A stretch of 6,295 nucleotides of DNA, taken from Legionella sp. Lineage in GTDB: Bacteria; Pseudomonadota; Gammaproteobacteria; Legionellales; Legionellaceae. The DNA is taken from contig DNVL01000093.1 in assembly GCA_003507515.1 (NCBI GenBank), forward strand, positions 1 through 6,295, written 5' to 3'. Positions 1 through 6,102 of the stretch are shown in pieces; the stretch's first letter is position 1, and the number at the start of each line of letters is the position of its first letter. The position numbers and the translations under genes are program-made. The notes beneath the pieces were generated by a model. That model had not been told where the DNA came from. It saw only the letters and a program-made list of their open reading frames with translations, and made no database searches.

Positions 1-308
1 TCTCCCTCAACTCGAATATGATTCATCCGATACCCCCGTTGAGCGCCAATATTACCCAACATTGAATAGGAGATAACACCATCACCCGTTTGGTTTTGAA
101 TCAGATTAACGGTATTAAATCCAATGTCAGGTGCTTTACTGCCTCCAACCATTAGTCCGCCATACCAACCTTGTATTGGACTTAAAGCCTCAGCCGATGA
201 CACAAATAACATCAGCAATACTGATGCTATGATAGAGATCAATGGGACGACCTTAAGGGCTGCGCTCGCAAGAACAAATTTTTTAAAGATGTTTTTTATT
301 ATGGTCAT
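1..308 (-). CDS. Secreted protein, probable outer-membrane beta-barrel (3' end cut by window edge)
   Basis: This is the first 102 codons of a gene that runs off the left edge. It starts at ATG 308-306, with AGGGAG four bases upstream. The first ~41 residues look like a long signal peptide: lysines at 5, 9 and 10, a hydrophobic stretch over about 20-38 (LISIIASVLLMLFV), and a likely signal peptidase I site after Ala41 in SSAEA|LSP. The mature part opens with GWYGGLMVGGS, followed by alternating polar and hydrophobic stretches containing SYSMLGNIGAQRGYRMNHIRVEG. That pattern is typical of the first strands of small opacity-type outer-membrane barrels with a glycine-rich first strand, which are common in Legionella relatives. 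It lies 10 nt after the lipoprotein gene and is probably co-transcribed with it. The family call is inference from composition and the first strands only; the C-terminal strands that would settle it are outside the window. Confidence 0.75.
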   Translation of the reverse strand, partial: MTIIKNIFKKFVLASAALKVVPLISIIASVLLMLFVSSAEALSPIQGWYGGLMVGGSKAPDIGFNTVNLIQNQTGDGVISYSMLGNIGAQRGYRMNHIRVEG

Positions 309-318
309 ATGACTCCCT

Positions 319-1392
319 TCAACTGACGGTAAAGACCGGTAAAGTACTCTTAATATTTCCTTGATAAATTCCCATCACGATTCCCAATAAATTAAGGGTT
401 TCTTTAGATGAAAAATCACCTTCTGGGATGTAAAACCACGATCCTCGATAAAATACGGAAACAGAAGCATTCGTGGGTTTGGACTCAGAAGATAAAACAT
501 GAATCATGCCATGCGTGACCTCTCGCCAGTCGAATACTGTTCCATCAGGATAATATGTCATGCGTGCTTGTTTATTGATGATATCCTTCTTCGGAACATC
601 AACCCCTTTTGACAAATAAAACAGCAGGCCCAAAACCGTTCGTGTTTCAACATAAACCTGATTTTTTTCACGAGAAGATGTGGTGGTCAGCCATAAATCA
701 GGGGAACGCTTTGAAACATTAAATTGCGCCAACATAGCACGTTCTTTTGTATTGAGTAACTCATAGTTGTTAATGGTGAATCGAATGGCAAACACCCCAT
801 CAATTTTGTCTTTTCTTATCAACACATTATTTTGATTTTGCAGATGACGGAACACCGCAATGAGTTTCAAAAAAGGTTTGAAAATAGGGATTCGACCCGA
901 CATATCTCTTGATGCCAAGCTGGCATTTTCAACTTCACCAAATCGCTGGATAACCATACGACCAATATGATGCACACTCCAACCGGATCGGAACAACATG
1001 TACAACACATCCAGATTAACAGGTGTTAATAACCGATGGATATACTCCTCTCCTTGCAATGGTGTATAGGTAATCGTGGGCGATTCGCTGTAATTAACAG
1101 AGGCCGATCCTGATCCTAGGAGCGAAGGCGGTGGTGCTGAGTTAGCAACATTCACATTGAAATCATTGCCAAAGCTAAACTGTGATACGACATTATTAAC
1201 GGATAAAAAATAAGGGGGATCTGTGTATCGCAAGCGAACAATATTCAGCAAGGTTTGTTCCGCATCACTGGTCAAAAGAGACTTGTTATAACTCAATCTA
1301 TCAGGAGGGAGCACAACCGAACCAAGATTTGAACAAGAAGAAAGACCCCATACCAATACAATAGCAAAAAAGACAACAATATTGTGTTTCAT
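319..1392 (-). CDS. Conserved uncharacterised outer-membrane-type lipoprotein
   Basis: A 357-residue protein with a lipoprotein signal peptide: MKHN, a hydrophobic core over 5-17, and lipobox LSSC with the lipidated cysteine at 20. Ser at +2 and Asn at +3 carry no inner-membrane retention signal, so sorting to the outer membrane is expected. The start ATG has AAGGA five bases upstream (1397-1401). I recognise motifs of a conserved proteobacterial family with no function known to me: SDAEQTLLNIVRLRYTDPP (42-60), SVNNVVSQFSF (64-74), SESPTITYTPLQGEEY (102-117), and near the end VFYRGSWFYI (313-322), then SSKETLNLL (328-336) and PVFTVS. The protein reaches the usual family ending, so it appears complete. 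A Pro/Ser/Gly-rich stretch (86-98) separates the first block from the rest. The gene follows pncC after 109 nt, and the putative barrel gene follows it after 10 nt. No enzymatic motif is visible. Confidence 0.88.
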   Translation of the reverse strand: MKHNIVVFFAIVLVWGLSSCSNLGSVVLPPDRLSYNKSLLTSDAEQTLLNIVRLRYTDPPYFLSVNNVVSQFSFGNDFNVNVANSAPPPSLLGSGSASVNYSESPTITYTPLQGEEYIHRLLTPVNLDVLYMLFRSGWSVHHIGRMVIQRFGEVENASLASRDMSGRIPIFKPFLKLIAVFRHLQNQNNVLIRKDKIDGVFAIRFTINNYELLNTKERAMLAQFNVSKRSPDLWLTTTSSREKNQVYVETRTVLGLLFYLSKGVDVPKKDIINKQARMTYYPDGTVFDWREVTHGMIHVLSSESKPTNASVSVFYRGSWFYIPEGDFSSKETLNLLGIVMGIYQGNIKSTLPVFTVS

Positions 1393-1396
1393 TACA

Positions 1397-1401
1397 TCCT
1401 T
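1397..1401 (-). promoter_or_regulatory. Ribosome binding site of the lipoprotein gene
   Basis: AAGGA lies five bases (TGTA plus one) before the ATG at 1392. It supports that start and therefore the N-terminal lipobox reading of the protein. Confidence 0.7.
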
Positions 1402-1408
1402 TTAATGG

Positions 1409-1419
1409 TTAAGTCTTAA
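1409..1419. repeat. Short palindrome TTAAG-T-CTTAA upstream of the lipoprotein gene
   Basis: This is an 11-base perfect palindrome around a central T. It lies 17-27 bases upstream of the lipoprotein start codon, just before its ribosome binding site. It could be a transcription-factor operator or a chance feature of AT-rich DNA. No protein or second copy in the window supports either reading. Confidence 0.3.
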
Positions 1420-1454
1420 ACAAATAAACGAGCAAAAAGACACAAGTTCCTTTG

Positions 1455-1481
1455 GTACGAAGAAGCATATCAAATTCGTAC
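1455..1481. repeat. Inverted repeat GTACGAA-N13-TTCGTAC between pncC and the lipoprotein gene
   Basis: The arms GTACGAA (1455-1461) and TTCGTAC (1475-1481) are perfect inverse copies separated by 13 bases. Allowing one bulged G at 1454, the arms extend by TTT/AAA to ten pairs. On the transcribed (minus) strand no immediate run of T follows; the next T-run (TCTTTTTGC, about 1435-1442) begins over ten bases further on. It is therefore a poor textbook terminator. It may be an operator for the downstream lipoprotein unit or a weak terminator of the exporter operon. The 109-bp gap (1393-1501) holds no gene, and I see no convincing sigma-70 promoter pair in it. Confidence 0.45.
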
Positions 1482-1501
1482 AAACGCAACAAGGCTGTTG
1501 G

Positions 1502-2041
1502 TCACTTTGGGTGTGGCCATCTTGGCGAATCACCGCATGACGCCATCATCGGGTCCGCACAGGCCATTAAACCATCCATTGCAACCTTCACAGCCTGCTC
1601 TCGAATGGATGCGCGATCGCCAACAAACGAATAACAGTGCGCACGCGTTTGGCATGTACGACAAGCAAAAGCCAACCATACGGTCCCCACCGGTTTTTCC
1701 AAACATCCGCCATCGGGCCCTGCAATCCCACTGATGGCAACGCTTATGTCCGCCTCACTGGCGAGCAGCGCACCTTCCGCCATGGCACGCACAACGGCTT
1801 CACTCACAGCCCCGTGTGATGCCAGTATTTGTTTGGGCACCGCTAACATCTGCTGCTTTGATGCATTGCTATAGGTCACAAAGCCACGATCAAACCACTG
1901 TGAGCTGCCGGGTATGTCTGTTATGGCCGCAGCAAGCCCACCGCCCGTGCAAGATTCGGCAGCGGTGCAGCGCAGGTTTTGACGCAGCAGAACATGGCCT
2001 AATTTTTTTGCAAGGGCATGGGTGGCAGCTTGATTTGACAT
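1502..2041 (-). CDS. pncC: Nicotinamide-nucleotide amidase (CinA C-terminal domain protein)
   Basis: A 179-residue stand-alone CinA C-terminal domain. Family members deamidate nicotinamide mononucleotide to nicotinate mononucleotide, recycling the NMN left by NAD-dependent DNA ligase, in the cytoplasm. The whole signature is present: AAESCTGGGLAAAIT (27-41, with Ser30 the expected nucleophile), PGSSQWFDRGFVTYSN (44-59), Lys62, GAVSEAVVRAMAEGA (77-91) and SGIAGPDGGCLEKPVGTVW (104-122). The length is close to the ~165 residues usual for single-domain PncC; the surplus is a C-terminal tail (about 162-179) that looks unconserved. The N-terminal molybdopterin-binding-like domain of full CinA is absent. 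The start ATG lies 6 nt after the hydrolase stop, with GGAG nine bases upstream inside the end of that gene, so translation is probably coupled. GC is about 53-60 % in the stretches I counted, above the ~32-38 % of the lipoprotein gene. No recA follows, although cinA-type genes often sit beside it. Confidence 0.93.
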   Translation of the reverse strand: MSNQAATHALAKKLGHVLLRQNLRCTAAESCTGGGLAAAITDIPGSSQWFDRGFVTYSNASKQQMLAVPKQILASHGAVSEAVVRAMAEGALLASEADISVAISGIAGPDGGCLEKPVGTVWLAFACRTCQTRAHCYSFVGDRASIREQAVKVAMDGLMACADPMMASCGDSPRWPHPK

Positions 2042-2047
2042 GAGAGA

Positions 2048-2818
2048 TTACTCCGCTTGAGTAGGTGTAGCAGCCTCGCATGGCAGAGGAACATCGGCCA
2101 GATTTGATGTAAAGACCTCCTCCAAAAAATGAGTCATCGCATGCCATGATCGACGCGACGCATTTGCATTATAAATCGTACCCAATGACTCGTCGTGGGC
2201 CAAGGGATTGGTAAACGCATGTTGGGTATGGCCATACATGTGCATTTGCCAATCGACGCCGGCATCCGTCATCTCCTGACAAAAGGCATGCACGTCCGCA
2301 GGTGTCACCATGGGATCATCATACCCATGCAAGGCTAAAATTTTAGCGTTCATCGGATGAGTGGCCAGTTCAACCGGCTTATTTAACAACCCATGGAAAG
2401 TAATGGCCGCAACAATGTTAGCGCCACTGCGCGCCAAATCAAGCGCACACAAACCACCGAAACAAAAACCAATGACAGCGACTCGACGGGCGTCAACCTG
2501 CTCTAAAGCCAACACCGCATCGAGTCCTGCAACTATGCGTGCGCGCAATAGTTGCCGATCACTCACCACCGGTTGCATGAGCGCTTGTTTCTGCTCCATC
2601 GTCTCACCTAAACGACCTTCGCCATACATGTCCACTGCAAAACCAATGTAACCCAGTTTAGCCAGCTGCTCTGCTTTTTGGCAAGCAAAGTCATTGCGAC
2701 CGGACCAATCGTGCACCACCAGTACTGCAGGACGGGGTGTTTTTATTTTATCGTCATAGGCCAGATAGCCCAGTAGTGCTTGATCTTCATGGTAGTAAAT
2801 ATGATTTGTTGTGTGCAT
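2048..2818 (-). CDS. Dienelactone hydrolase family protein (alpha/beta hydrolase)
   Basis: A 256-residue cytoplasmic alpha/beta hydrolase of the dienelactone hydrolase family. No signal peptide is visible. The fold's landmarks appear in order: PAVLVVHDWSGRN (30-42), GYIGFAVDMYGEG (56-68), the nucleophile elbow GFCFGG (117-122) with Cys119, HGYDDPMV (164-171) with Asp168 as the likely acid, and HTQHAFTNP (197-205) with His200. The Cys-Asp-His triad matches classical dienelactone hydrolase (carboxymethylenebutenolidase). Many relatives carrying it are not aromatic-degradation enzymes, and no catechol-pathway gene is nearby, so the substrate is unknown. The ~25 residues at the C-terminus (232-256) look like a variable tail. 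The ATG is preceded by AGGA at seven bases, overlapping the permease stop, and the gap to the permease is 9 nt. This makes it the fourth gene of the exporter operon. Confidence 0.92.
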   Translation of the reverse strand: MHTTNHIYYHEDQALLGYLAYDDKIKTPRPAVLVVHDWSGRNDFACQKAEQLAKLGYIGFAVDMYGEGRLGETMEQKQALMQPVVSDRQLLRARIVAGLDAVLALEQVDARRVAVIGFCFGGLCALDLARSGANIVAAITFHGLLNKPVELATHPMNAKILALHGYDDPMVTPADVHAFCQEMTDAGVDWQMHMYGHTQHAFTNPLAHDESLGTIYNANASRRSWHAMTHFLEEVFTSNLADVPLPCEAATPTQAE

Positions 2819-2827
2819 TATTTCATC

Positions 2828-3961
2828 CTAATCCAGTGTTTGTCGATAACGCTTAAATCCAATGAACATCACGATACTCATAAATCCCAAAATAGGGATG
2901 AGTTCACGCCAAACATCCATAAACCCATTGCCTTTCAATAAAATCCCACGCACAATCACTAAAAAATGCGTGAGTGGCAGGATGTTTCCAAGGAATTGCG
3001 CCCATTCAGGCATGCCACGGAATGGAAACATGAAGCCTGACAATAAAATCGAGGGTAAAAAGAAAAACATGGCACCTTGCATGGCTTGTAACTGGTTCGT
3101 GGCCAACGTGGAGAACGTCAATCCCATGGCTAAATTAGCCGCAATAAAAGGCAAGCACAAGATTAATAATAATAAAACACTCCCTTGCATGGGCACCTCA
3201 AACAGCAAACGCGCCATCATAAGAATCAGAAGGATCTGCACATACCCCACCATAATGTAAGGCACCATCTTCCCGACCATCACTTCCAATGGCTTTAGCG
3301 GGGTCGCCAGCAAATTTTCCATGGTCCCTCGCTCATATTCCCGTGTAATCGCCAATGCGGTAATGATCACAAGCGTCATGGTCAACACCACCCCTAACAA
3401 TCCTGGGATAATGTTATATGCGGTAATGGCTAACGGGTTATATTTCGCATGAACGAGAGGCTGATAAGGTGAGGGGGTCGCATTCAATGCCGACAGCGAT
3501 CCTTTCAATTCTTCGTTCAAAGCCTTGTTTGCCAAGTCACTAAATACCGACACAGCACGGCTCGTTGCAGCAGGATCAGTGGCATCAGCCTCTAATAGCA
3601 ACGTAGGTTTCAACCCCTTCACCAAATCATGCGAGAACAGCGGCGGAAAGTTCACAATGAATTGTATCTTGCCTGTTTTAAGCAAATCATTGGCTTCAGC
3701 TTCGGTTGAGGAGGGGCTAATGAATTGGAAATAAGTTGAATTCTCCATGCGGGTTAAGATTCGCCGACTCATCTGACTTTGATCAAATCCGACAATGGCC
3801 GTCGGCAAATGGCGGGGATTCAAATTGATGGCAAAACCAAATAAAATCAATTGAATCAGCGGAATGCCAACCATCATCGCAAACGTGACTTTGTCACGAC
3901 GCATCTGGATAAACTCCTTCTGCATCACGGCAAGGAGGCGGGAATTAAACAAGCGTTTCAA
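2828..3961 (-). CDS. ABC-2 type exporter permease (YbhS/YhhJ-like), TTG start
   Basis: Inner-membrane subunit of the exporter. The longest open frame begins at an ATG at 4033, but its first 24 residues are charged, lie inside the ATPase gene and do not resemble the family. I place the start at TTG 3961-3959, which overlaps the ATPase stop as TTGA and has AGGAG seven bases upstream. This gives 377 residues, the usual length for YbhS/YhhJ/YbhR proteins. The layout is classic ABC-2: a cytoplasmic N-terminus with KEFIQMRRDK (15-24), membrane segment 1 (about 27-46), a large periplasmic domain (about 47-180), then about five segments (near 183-205, 231-253, 261-283, 296-316, 352-370). The conserved cytoplasmic coupling stretch YERGTMENLLATPLKPLEVM (209-228) is present. 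Only one permease gene exists, so the channel is probably a homodimer. Substrate unknown; relatives export drugs or cationic compounds. An ATG at 3925 (MQKEF) is a less likely alternative start. Confidence 0.92.
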   Translation of the reverse strand: MKRLFNSRLLAVMQKEFIQMRRDKVTFAMMVGIPLIQLILFGFAINLNPRHLPTAIVGFDQSQMSRRILTRMENSTYFQFISPSSTEAEANDLLKTGKIQFIVNFPPLFSHDLVKGLKPTLLLEADATDPAATSRAVSVFSDLANKALNEELKGSLSALNATPSPYQPLVHAKYNPLAITAYNIIPGLLGVVLTMTLVIITALAITREYERGTMENLLATPLKPLEVMVGKMVPYIMVGYVQILLILMMARLLFEVPMQGSVLLLLILCLPFIAANLAMGLTFSTLATNQLQAMQGAMFFFLPSILLSGFMFPFRGMPEWAQFLGNILPLTHFLVIVRGILLKGNGFMDVWRELIPILGFMSIVMFIGFKRYRQTLD

Positions 3962-4884
3962 CCCAATTCTCCTTTCGATTTGTTCACCAAGGCAATGAAG
4001 GCATCTTCCAACGTCGGTTGAATCGCTTTCCATTGAATTGCATGTTGTTGGGTGAGCATTCTCAACCCTTGCTCTATCAGTTCGATATTTAACCCGCAGA
4101 GGTGTATCTGTCGACCAAACAATGCGGCCTGGGTCACGCCCTCTATTTTTTTCACTTGTTGAAGCAGATGCGTTGTGACAGCTCCACTGATTTCCCAGGT
4201 ATGCAAATCCGTAGCCGCTATCACCTCATCCACCGTACCGGTCACCATCAACTCGCCATAAGCAAGATAAGCCAATCGCGTGCAGCGTTCGGCTTCATCC
4301 ATATAATGCGTTGACATCAATGTGGTAATCCCACGTTCACTTAAGCTGTGAATTTTATCCCAAAAATCGCGGCGGGCAATGGGATCAATGCCCGCTGTAG
4401 GTTCATCCAATAATAATAAATCAGGCTCATGCAAAAGACAGGCAGCCAAGGCGAGGCGTTGTTTCCAACCCCCGGATAGATCACCGGCTAGCTGTGCACG
4501 ACGATCTACCAAATTCATGCTCTGCATGGTGTCCATGATACGTGCTTTTCGCTTCGATAATCCATACACATTCGCCACGAAATGTAAGTTTTCTTCAACA
4601 CTTAAATCAGTATAAAAGCTAAATTTTTGGGTCATGTATCCTACATGTTGTTTGATTCTAGACGACTCCGTCAGGATGTTATAACCTAAACAAAACCCGT
4701 GCCCTGCATCCGGCGTCAGTAGTCCACATAACATGCGAATCGTTGTGGTTTTACCGCTGCCATTAGGCCCTAGAAACCCAAATACCTCGCCTTTTTTAAC
4801 GTGCAAATCGATGTCGTTCACAACCACGCGCCCATCAAAGGATTTTCGTAACATCGTCACATCAATCACACATTCATCACGCAT
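3958..4884 (-). CDS. ABC exporter ATP-binding protein
   Basis: A 308-residue nucleotide-binding subunit that powers the adjacent permease from the cytoplasmic side. All ATPase motifs are intact: Walker A GPNGSGKTT (39-47), Q-loop MTQKFSF (84-90), signature LSGGWKQR (136-143), Walker B LLLLDEPTAGID (156-167, catalytic Glu161) and the switch His193 in STHYMDEAE. The Trp in the signature is normal for this branch. The ~75 residues after about 230 form the C-terminal regulatory extension common in DrrA/CcmA-like and YbhF-like exporters. The protein has a single ABC domain, whereas E. coli YbhF has two fused. The start ATG overlaps the adaptor gene by 8 nt. It has no strong ribosome binding site of its own, suggesting coupled translation. 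The stop overlaps the permease TTG start. Confidence 0.95.
   Translation of the reverse strand: MRDECVIDVTMLRKSFDGRVVVNDIDLHVKKGEVFGFLGPNGSGKTTTIRMLCGLLTPDAGHGFCLGYNILTESSRIKQHVGYMTQKFSFYTDLSVEENLHFVANVYGLSKRKARIMDTMQSMNLVDRRAQLAGDLSGGWKQRLALAACLLHEPDLLLLDEPTAGIDPIARRDFWDKIHSLSERGITTLMSTHYMDEAERCTRLAYLAYGELMVTGTVDEVIAATDLHTWEISGAVTTHLLQQVKKIEGVTQAALFGRQIHLCGLNIELIEQGLRMLTQQHAIQWKAIQPTLEDAFIALVNKSKGELG
3969..3974 (-). promoter_or_regulatory. Ribosome binding site that fixes the permease TTG start
   Basis: AAGGAG lies within the last codons of the ATPase gene, seven bases upstream of TTG 3961-3959. The spacing is ideal. Together with the TTGA stop/start overlap, it is the main reason for preferring this start over the upstream ATG at 4033. 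Confidence 0.75.
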
Positions 4885-5824
4885 GGACAGGCACCGTCAC
4901 AACAACCGGTTGGCCCGGCTTAAATTGTTCAGGGTGAGGCATCGTGGCTTTGATCCGAAAAACCAGTTTATCCATGTTCTGACGACTATACACCAAAGGA
5001 GGGAGATACTCCGCTTCGGGTGAAATATATTGAATTTTAGCGACATTGTGTTGAGAACACCCATCGCAATCAAATGAAATGTTTTGCCCAAGATTGAGCT
5101 GAGGCAAAGTACTTGCAGGCACAAAAAATTCAATACGGATATTTTCTGGCGTTAACAATGCGGCCACTGGCCGTTGCTTATCAACAAATTCGCCCAATTT
5201 ATAATAAGTGTCAAAAATTATTCCGTCCGCTGGGGCATAAATACTTTTTTGCGCAACCTGCCATTTTGCTTCATTTTTTTTAGCGTAAAAAAATAATATT
5301 TGCGCTTTTTGTGCTTTCAGTCGATTAGAGCGACTGCCTAATTTTGCCAACGCCAAGTTGGCTTCGTATTGTGCCTTTAAATACGTTAACTCTTGATAAC
5401 GCTCCAAGGATGCATCCAAGCTGTCTTTATCCATGACATGTTTTAAATACAATGTTTGATTGCGTTTTACGCGCAATGCCGCCAACTTCATTTGTGCATC
5501 AGCCTGACCCACTTGGGCTGCGATCGCATCAATTTCAGGTTGACGTCGTGGTTTTATCAAATCATTGTACACCTGCTTTGCTTGCACTAGCGCGGCTTCC
5601 GCTTGATGAACCTCTAATATTTGTGGATTGGGGTCCAATTTAAAAAGCAGCGCTCCCTTTTTAACAGGTTCTCCTCGTTGAACCAATGCTTTGACTAACA
5701 CGCCTGAATACGGGGTGGCTAGGTATATATTTTCACCTTCAACATAACCTTGATAAGTATGATCAGAGCTGTCGCAAGCACTCAATGCGGTTATTAAGGT
5801 TAAAATTGAAAGCCTTCTCATCAT
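4877..5824 (-). CDS. HlyD-family periplasmic adaptor lipoprotein of the ABC exporter
   Basis: A 315-residue membrane-fusion (adaptor) protein, similar in layout to E. coli YbhG/YhiI. It bridges the inner-membrane pump to an outer-membrane channel. The N-terminus is a lipoprotein signal with lipobox LSAC and Cys17; Asp18 at +2 is the known inner-membrane retention signal, as fits an adaptor. The first half of the lipoyl domain is GYVEGENIYLATPYSGVL to LFKLDP (26-65). A long Ala/Gln/Lys-rich helical hairpin follows (about 70-190), then the second lipoyl half SIYAPADGIIFDTYYKLGEFV (194-214) and a beta-barrel domain to the end (IEFFVPASTLPQLNLGQ at 231-247, FKPGQPVVVTVPV at 301-313). A CDGC pair (253-256) in the barrel domain is unusual and might form a disulfide. 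It starts with ATG-ATG and has only a weak A-rich ribosome site. It is the first gene of the operon and overlaps the ATPase by 8 nt. Confidence 0.92.
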   Translation of the reverse strand: MMRRLSILTLITALSACDSSDHTYQGYVEGENIYLATPYSGVLVKALVQRGEPVKKGALLFKLDPNPQILEVHQAEAALVQAKQVYNDLIKPRRQPEIDAIAAQVGQADAQMKLAALRVKRNQTLYLKHVMDKDSLDASLERYQELTYLKAQYEANLALAKLGSRSNRLKAQKAQILFFYAKKNEAKWQVAQKSIYAPADGIIFDTYYKLGEFVDKQRPVAALLTPENIRIEFFVPASTLPQLNLGQNISFDCDGCSQHNVAKIQYISPEAEYLPPLVYSRQNMDKLVFRIKATMPHPEQFKPGQPVVVTVPVHA

Positions 5825-5857
5825 TTTTTCGTTTCATTTTTTATATAAACATAACTT

Positions 5858-5887
5858 AGTATAGGTGAATAAAAAATGAAAGTAACC
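5858..5887 (-). promoter_or_regulatory. Possible promoter of the exporter operon
   Basis: TATACT (5863-5858) matches five of six bases of a sigma-70 -10 box and would start transcription about 27 bases before the adaptor ATG. No good -35 box lies at 16-18 bases: the position is taken by GTTACT or TTACTT, part of the hairpin at 5882-5899. The promoter is therefore weak or activator-dependent, or a different -10 box in the TTTATATAAA stretch (5841-5849) is used. Confidence 0.4.
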
Positions 5888-5899
5888 ATGTAGGGTTAC
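5871..5899 (-). terminator. Second hairpin with T-rich tail after the rRNA terminator
   Basis: In the transcribed strand, GTAACC (5899-5894), loop CTACAT and GGTTAC (5887-5882) form a six-pair stem followed by TTTCATTTTTT. It reads as a weak tandem terminator backing up the one after 5S. It also sits where the -35 region of the exporter promoter would be, so it could instead be an operator. Confidence 0.5.
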
Positions 5900-5912
5900 C
5901 TTAAAAAAAAGC

Positions 5913-5943
5913 AAAAAAAAAGCGACAATGAAGTCGCTTTTTT
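5913..5943 (-). terminator. Intrinsic terminator of the rRNA operon
   Basis: Reading along the minus strand, AAAAAAGCGAC, loop TTCATT and GTCGCTTTTTT form a five-pair GC-containing stem (5937-5933 with 5926-5922) extended by A-T pairs, ending in nine T. It begins eight bases after the 5S 3' end. The A-run on the other side makes it potentially bidirectional, but there is no opposing gene to use it. Confidence 0.9.
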
Positions 5944-5951
5944 AGGGATAA

Positions 5952-6071
5952 AATCCTGGCAATGACCTACTTTCACATGGGGAGACCCCACACTATCATC
6001 GGCGCGCGAATGTTTCACTTCTGAGTTCGAGATGGGATCAGGTGGTGCCAAACGGCTATTGTCGCCAGGAA
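5952..6071 (-). rRNA. rrf: 5S ribosomal RNA
   Basis: Complete 5S rRNA, read from the minus strand. The ends CCTGGCGAC and TTGCCAGG pair to form helix I. Internal landmarks match gammaproteobacterial 5S: CCACCTGATCCCATCTCGAA, CTCAGAAGTGAAAC, GCGCCGATGATAGTGTGGGG and TCTCCCCATGTGAAAGTAGG. Aligned by eye on E. coli 5S it gives the same 120 nt. The exact ends are uncertain by one or two bases. Confidence 0.95.
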
Positions 6072-6080
6072 AAACGGTGT

Positions 6081-6102
6081 CAGCAGTTGGTTAAAACTGC
6101 TG
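6081..6102 (-). other. Hairpin in the 23S-5S spacer
   Basis: CAGCAGTT (6081-6088) and AACTGCTG (6095-6102) form a perfect eight-pair stem around a six-base loop, ten bases before the 5S 5' end. The spacer (about 6072-6185) contains no tRNA. No T-run follows on the transcribed strand until after GACACCG, so this is more likely a processing or folding element of the rRNA precursor than a terminator. Confidence 0.6.

Noticed and set aside
124..312. Plus-strand open frame of 62 codons over the left-hand barrel gene
   Set aside because: The minus frame has a ribosome site, signal peptide and barrel-like sequence. The plus frame has no recognisable protein features and is antisense to it.
1498..2147. 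Several short open frames on both strands inside pncC and the end of the hydrolase gene
   Set aside because: They are by-products of GC-richer coding DNA. Both real genes show full family motifs in their own frames.
2048..2818. Aromatic-degradation role from the dienelactone hydrolase family
   Set aside because: The catalytic triad fits, but no catechol-pathway gene is nearby and most family members have other or unknown substrates.
2862..3260. Plus-strand open frame of 132 codons inside the permease gene
   Set aside because: It is antisense to well-conserved membrane segments, its composition is unlike a real protein, and no ribosome site supports it.
4462..4485. Trp in the ABC signature (LSGGWKQR) as a possible defect
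   Set aside because: Trp at this place is common among exporters of this branch, and all catalytic motifs are intact.
4897..5133. Second minus-strand open frame inside the adaptor gene
   Set aside because: It is a frame-shifted shadow of the adaptor's conserved beta-barrel domain. The adaptor frame is intact, so there is no sign of a frameshift.
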